64,000 nt of DNA from Cymodocea nodosa (taxonomy: Eukaryota; Streptophyta; Magnoliopsida; Alismatales; Cymodoceaceae): NCBI GenBank assembly GCA_036874045.1, contig JAZBRI010000010.1, forward strand, positions 1,570,001 to 1,634,000, read 5' to 3'. The position numbers and the translations under genes were made by a program. The notes under the pieces are model-generated. The model had not been told where the DNA came from and did not search any database. It saw only the letters and a program-made list of their open reading frames with translations. Positions 59,359-64,000 of this stretch are shown one piece after another. Position 1 is the stretch's first letter. Each line of letters starts with the position of its first letter.

Positions 59359-59970
59359 TGTTAGGACCTTATGGCCTACCAGAGGGGGGTGAATGGTAAT
59401 AATTTATTTCTTAGCCTTTTAATGGTAGATTGATATAAAGAATTAGCAAGCACACAATAAAAGAAAACATAGAGATTTTAGGCGGTTCACCATTAACAGC
59501 TAGTCCACCCCCAAGGGATACTTGGGCTTCACTAAACTTTCATAAACTTACAATCACTTGCTTTAAGGTTAAAGCAAGAACCAACCATTCACTTGAGCTT
59601 TCTGGTCATAACTCCAACCAATCTTTCTCTGAAGTTTTGATCCGTGCACTTCAATAAACACTAGCTTGGAAGTATCAAAGTTGAGTGTGTGATGAGCTTT
59701 TGAAATTGAGTCTATAAATGTTGAAGATGATTTGATCTCTAAGGCTTTCTTTTGTTGAGCTTGGTGTAAATATATGTATGAGCAAAAGCTAAGCTAATTC
59801 TGTTGTTTGTAGCTTGTATATATACTAAACATGTGTAACGATCATATTTTTCTTCAAACGGATGTATTTTGTTGTACTTGATCAGATTTGAGTCTCAAAT
59901 ATGGTAAGTTACCATTCAGGAAGATATTTCAAGATATCCTTTCGATTTTCTCAACCTTTCGGATAGTTAG
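59359..59970 (-). repeat. 5' LTR of the nested copia element, 5'-truncated
   Basis: Matches 52882-53500 base by base with scattered differences, then stops abruptly at about 59970 (after CGGATAGTTAG) and joins gypsy RT sequence. About 890 bp of the LTR 5' part, including its TG start and presumably the promoter, is missing. Confidence 0.88.
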
Positions 59971-60331
59971 CTGTCAAAAGTTAGATTGGACTAACCCATG
60001 AGCTATTAGAAATCGGATAAATTATGTCATTATCTAACCATTTCACTATTTCCTTCTTGACTACTTCTTTAAGGTTTGGATTTAATCTCCTCTCAAGAAT
60101 TCTAACAGGTTTAGCATTCTCTTCTAAATATATGTGGTGACAGCATAAAGTTGCACTTAACCCTTTTATATCAGTCATAGTCCATCCTATCGCTTCTTTA
60201 TAAGTTTTTACTACATCTTTTAATTTAGCAATTTGATCTTCTTTTAAATCTAAAGCAATAATGATTGTACATATTCATTTCTCTTCCAGAAATATATAGG
60301 TTAATTTAGGAGGTAAATGCTTTAATTCTAA
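59971..60331 (-). pseudogene. Start of reverse transcriptase of the younger Athila-like element
   Basis: In frame with the protease upstream: MTDIKGLSATLCCHHIYLEE, then RRLNPNLKEVVKKEIVKWLD, then IIYPISNSSWVSPI, the canonical N-terminal RT blocks of Athila/Tat pol. It ends at the copia junction. The catalytic RT core is absent from the window: the frame resumes only in RNase H at 52881. Confidence 0.88.
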
Positions 60332-62083
60332 CTATTGCCCATCAGAAGCTAGAGCTCCTAATTGAACATCATCATTTTCTAAATTAATTTCTTCTTGATC
60401 TCCTTCTATATTTATGCTTTCACTTTCTTCTAAAGTTTCAGAATTGAGTTGCCTATTTAATTCTTCTTGAATCACATCATTTGACATATCTCCTTCATCC
60501 TCTAAAAAGTCTATAATATGTAAGGACATTTCTAACTCCTTAAACTTTTCTAGTTTGAAAATGTTTAATTGAGTATCCTCATTACCATATGGTAACTTCA
60601 TTACTTTAGTTTTACAATTAATAATAGCCCCTGATGTTGCTAAAAATGGTCTTCCCAAAATTAAAGGTGTATCACTATTTTTATGCTTAATTTGTTGGGA
60701 ATCCAAAATTACAATATCAATAGGATATATGAAGTTTTTGATTTTAATTAAGACATCCTCTATTTTTCCTCTAGGATATCTTATACTTCTATCAGTTAAT
60801 TGAATAACAGTCCTAGTAGGAATTAAGCCTTCTAATCCTAAGGATGCAAATATATCACTTGGCATAACATTTATACCTGCACCTAAGTCTATTAAGGTTC
60901 TTTCTAGAATGATATTTCCTATGATGCATGATATAACAGGAATTCCAAGATCAGATAACTTTTTAGGAATTTGTGGTAGAAATAGGGAACTACTTTGCTC
61001 AGCTAAAAAGACTTTCCTTAAAACTTTTCGCTCTCTTTTCTTAGTACACTAATCCTTAAGAAATTTAGCACAAGGTGGCATTTTCTACAATAAATCTAAC
61101 AAAGGAATGTTAACTTGTACTTTTTCAAAAATTTCTCTAATTTTTTCTTGTTTTTCAGGAAATGTTTGTTTTAATATTTCAGGATAGGGTGCTAATGATT
61201 GCGATTTAAAAGATTATTTTTCTTTCATTTGATTTGTTTGACCATTTGTAGTCTCATTTTCAAATTAAGACTTTTCTTCATTGATTTCTATATTTTCAGA
61301 TATTACATTTTCATTATCATTTTGATTTTTGTTCTTATCCACCTTCATATTATTTTCATTTTGAATTCTTGATGGTATATTAGTTCCAAATCTTAATGTT
61401 ATATATACATTTTCCAGATTTTCGTTACTTTCTTGATGTTCTTGTATGTCATTTTCGTGATTATGATCTTCAACTATTTTTAGTTTTAAATTGCATTCTT
61501 TAAATTCTATTGTATTGGTATTTTCTTTTGTTTGTATGTCTTGCAAATTATGCAGATCTGTAACATTAAAATTTTCATTTGTGTTGTCTTGTTGCATAAC
61601 TTGTAATTTCATTGTAAATTCATCCAATGCTTTTAGTTTTCTTTCCAGATCATCTAATCTCATAGCATTCAATTTTTTATCAATTTTCATTATGATTTTT
61701 TTAGTTTCGTAAATGATATCAATTTTAGGTTCTGAATATGCTTTCTTATAGTTTAATTGGTTAACTTCTTGTTGCTGACACATATATTGTTCTAGTTTGT
61801 CCATGTTTTGCTCTAAGCTACGCTCTAGTCTATCATACCTATCCCAAACTTCCTTGTCTTTCAACATATTACACATTCTAAATAGACCATCAGTTGGGTA
61901 AACCATAGGATTCTCATACTCAGATCTATTATAGTGAAGATAATTCATTCGTTGTTCATGTGATCTAACCATCTGCAATCGTCTCAGTTTCAAACAATCA
62001 GAAATGTCGTGACCTTCCAAATTGCAGAATTCACATATGCTAACTATAGGTTTCAGAAATGTTTAAGCATAAGCATATGCCAT
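60332..62083 (-). pseudogene. Zinc knuckle and protease frame of the younger Athila-like element
   Basis: Starts MAYAYA at 62083, then a stop, then a CCHC knuckle CEFCNLEGHDISDC (about 62035-61994) at the very N-terminus. A long coiled-coil and Asn/Glu-rich segment follows (61900-61270), then EIFEKVQVNIPLLDLL and MPPCAKFLKD, then a retropepsin-like domain with LIDLGAGINVMPSDIFASLG (about 60920-60835) and PLILGRPFLATSGAII (about 60690-60640). The whole stretch is in one frame with RT, with about six stops. The usual gag domain that should precede the knuckle is missing here; a gag domain is found instead at 45958-47298. Confidence 0.82.
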
Positions 62084-62160
62084 ATTCTCAATTATAGAAG
62101 AAAATACACAACACTCATCCTACTATTAAAACAAAACAACACTCACAGTTGCTTAGTTTT

Positions 62161-62182
62161 TCAATCCCCAGCAATGGTGTCA
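62161..62182 (-). other. Gypsy primer binding site
   Basis: Minus strand TGACACCATTGCTGGGGATT, eight bases after the LTR end. It matches the TGGCGCCGTTGCCGGGGATTG-type sites of Athila/Tat elements with transitions. A near-copy (CTAGCGCTGTTGCTGGGGAA, 62229-62250) lies inside the LTR tail. Confidence 0.75.
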
Positions 62183-62189
62183 GAAAACT

Positions 62190-64000
62190 TGTTTGGGTTT
62201 TTAGGTGACAATAGAGAACTTGATTAGTTCCCCAGCAACAGCGCTAGAAAACTTGTTTGGATTTGTTAACTTTTGTTTGTTATGTTGCACCAGAAATCTT
62301 ATTTGATTTGTTTTTATGCTTATATCAATAATTCCTTTTAGAAGTAAACAAACAACCTTTCATACAAATTAGATATTAATTCCAATTTGTGCTTTAACTG
62401 CAAGTGCACAGTGTATATTGTATTTATGTGCAAGTACAAGTTGATCCCACAGAGATTGAGTAAGAATTGTGTATTGTTCCGATTTTTATATTGGAGTTTA
62501 TGCATGTTCAGTTAAGCACTCCATTGAATTACAGTTAACACAATGAACTTAGTTCGTTGAGTTATGGCTAACTCAACGGACTGACCTCGTGGACTTAAGT
62601 TAACTCCACGAGCCTATCTTTCCAATTAAATACTGCTATTTACAAAGGAATTCGGCCAACCATTGGGCGATTCCATAGATTGTAAATAACATCAATTAAG
62701 CTCTTCAATGTTAGTTAATATTAGATTTATCATTAAGCAACACTAACATTCAGATATTTCAAACAGTAACCATTAAAATCTTTAAGTATCTAGAACGAAT
62801 CAATTTCAGTAAACAATAAAACTATTTTCTATTTTCTAAATCAAACCAACATAAAACATTCACAATACTAACAATGATAATAATAATCATGATACAAAAC
62901 AAACAATACAACACTTAAATGCTAAATGTGAACACAGATAATTTGTTGTTTTTGGTATTTTTGTTTTGATATGTTTCTAAAGATGAATGAAAGGTGAAAT
63001 GTAAAAATCTCTATCGATAGTAAAAACTTTCGTCACTACATGCGAGGCAATTACACCATTGAAAACTTAATCACTTACAATCCTGCCTCCTCTCCCTATA
63101 GAATCGTGAATTCAGAATTATAAGATGATCTCCTCTTCAGCATACTGGCATCAACCCAAAACCAAGGCTAGAAGATTTACGATCTCTTGAGATATGAGTC
63201 AGTACTTGGTGAAAATGGCTTCCCTTCCTGCGACGCGATCACTCCTCAGAGTGGTTGTCAGTCACCGTGTTTGGCTCGGAATCGACCTGACATCAGGAAA
63301 GTATCCTCATAGACCTTCGATGGTTGGTGATTTTGGTGGTGGTGTGGAGCTTTAGGGAACTTCCGATGCTTCTTATAGTTAGCGCGGTCCTCCACCTCTG
63401 CACACACACTTTCTTCGTCTTTCTCCTCTTCTTTTATATTTCTTTCTATAGTAACTGCTTCTACTTAATTGATCGGTTGGATTTCCTTCATTCATATCAA
63501 CGATGGTGATTTCTTCTTTGTTCCATGAGTGAATTCCTACGTGATACGTGTGATCGTGGTTTTCCTTTGAATGACCTATTTCTGCAACCACTATAGTGGC
63601 ATATTAGAAAATAAATGATCCGTGGAGTTACAGATAACTCAACGGACTTACTTCGTTGATTTAACTAAAAACATGTGCAATAAAGAAATAACTAGTTTAG
63701 ATATTTTGGATACTTAACTATCCGATGGTTAGATGCATTTCAGATAGTTACTAGATAACTTATCGAAATTTCACTTAAGTCATGCATTATGGTTTCAACA
63801 CGTGTACTTCAGTAAATAATAAAATATTCTTCCATCGTTAAAAACATAACTGTCCGATACATGCAATATAACAAAAAATTTGAATACTTAAGAATTAAAA
63901 TCCTACAACTTACCAACAGTTTAGAAATGTACTAAATTAATATTATTTCCTTGAAATTATGCAGATTCTTTCATTAAAGCATATAACAATGCAATTATAA
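62190..64000 (-). repeat. 5' LTR of the younger Athila-like element (continues past the window)
   Basis: Ends AAACCCAAACA at 62190. It is collinear with the 3' LTR at 40889-42895, apart from an 80-bp segment present only here (62205-62290) and a hairpin block absent here (junction near 63690). By comparison with the 3' LTR, about 100 bases of its start lie beyond position 64000. Confidence 0.85.
63431..63439 (-). promoter_or_regulatory. LTR TATA box
   Basis: Minus strand AATATAAAAG followed by a GA-rich initiator region. The same word is in every family LTR in the window (8795, 10944, and complements at 37306 and 42063). Confidence 0.5.

Noticed and set aside
1..64000. tRNA, rRNA, CRISPR arrays or bacterial operon features
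   Set aside because: None seen. The splice sites and plant retroelements show eukaryotic nuclear DNA.

Overview
The window is nuclear DNA of a flowering plant with a repeat-rich genome. The evidence is one spliced host gene with GT-AG introns and an angiosperm-type OTU-domain product, surrounded by nested and decayed plant transposable elements: Ty3/gypsy of an Athila-like type, a chromovirus remnant, Ty1/copia of a SIRE/Maximus-like type, and a hAT transposase. I cannot name the species.

Layout. 1-4.9 kb: AT-rich intergenic DNA with microsatellites and a copia RNase H scrap (minus). 4.9-6.8 kb: a decayed hAT transposase (plus). 7.2-7.96 kb: an A-rich minisatellite with TTCGG/CCGAA hairpins. 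7.96-17.3 kb: a mosaic of gypsy and copia LTR pieces in both orientations, with a decayed extra ORF and a poly(A) retroposon bounded by an 8-base target duplication. 17.3-22.4 kb: a copia element (plus), truncated at both ends. 22.4-25.7 kb: a gypsy LTR fragment, a tandem duplication of about 380 bp, and a chromovirus pol remnant (minus). 26.2-34.2 kb: the host gene (minus), nine coding exons for a 223-residue OTU-type cysteine protease, with one 5.4-kb intron full of repeat fragments. Its GC-rich promoter lies near 34.6-35.0 kb. 35.3 kb to the end: a three-layer nest of LTR elements, all on the minus strand. An old Athila-like element (36.4-40.9 kb visible) was invaded by a second element of the same family (40.9 kb to just past the window end). 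A SIRE-like copia element (52.9-59.97 kb) then entered the reverse transcriptase of the second element.

The second gypsy element is the unusual object. Read along the minus strand it runs: 5' LTR, primer binding site, zinc-knuckle/protease frame, RT start (copia insertion here), RNase H, integrase, an extra ORF in the env position, a gag domain out of its usual place, an F-box protein ORF of 326 codons broken by one amber codon, polypurine tracts, 3' LTR. The extra ORF, the gag ORF and the F-box ORF are separated by clusters of one short inverted motif (GTTGAGTTA ... TAACTCAAC). The same motif fills the LTRs of both the gypsy and the copia elements. I regard the F-box cassette and the hairpin punctuation as the best candidates for something undescribed.

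All boundaries, splice sites and reading frames were read by eye. LTR ends rest on TG...CA termini, adjacent primer or polypurine sites, and comparison of copies inside the window. No database search was possible.
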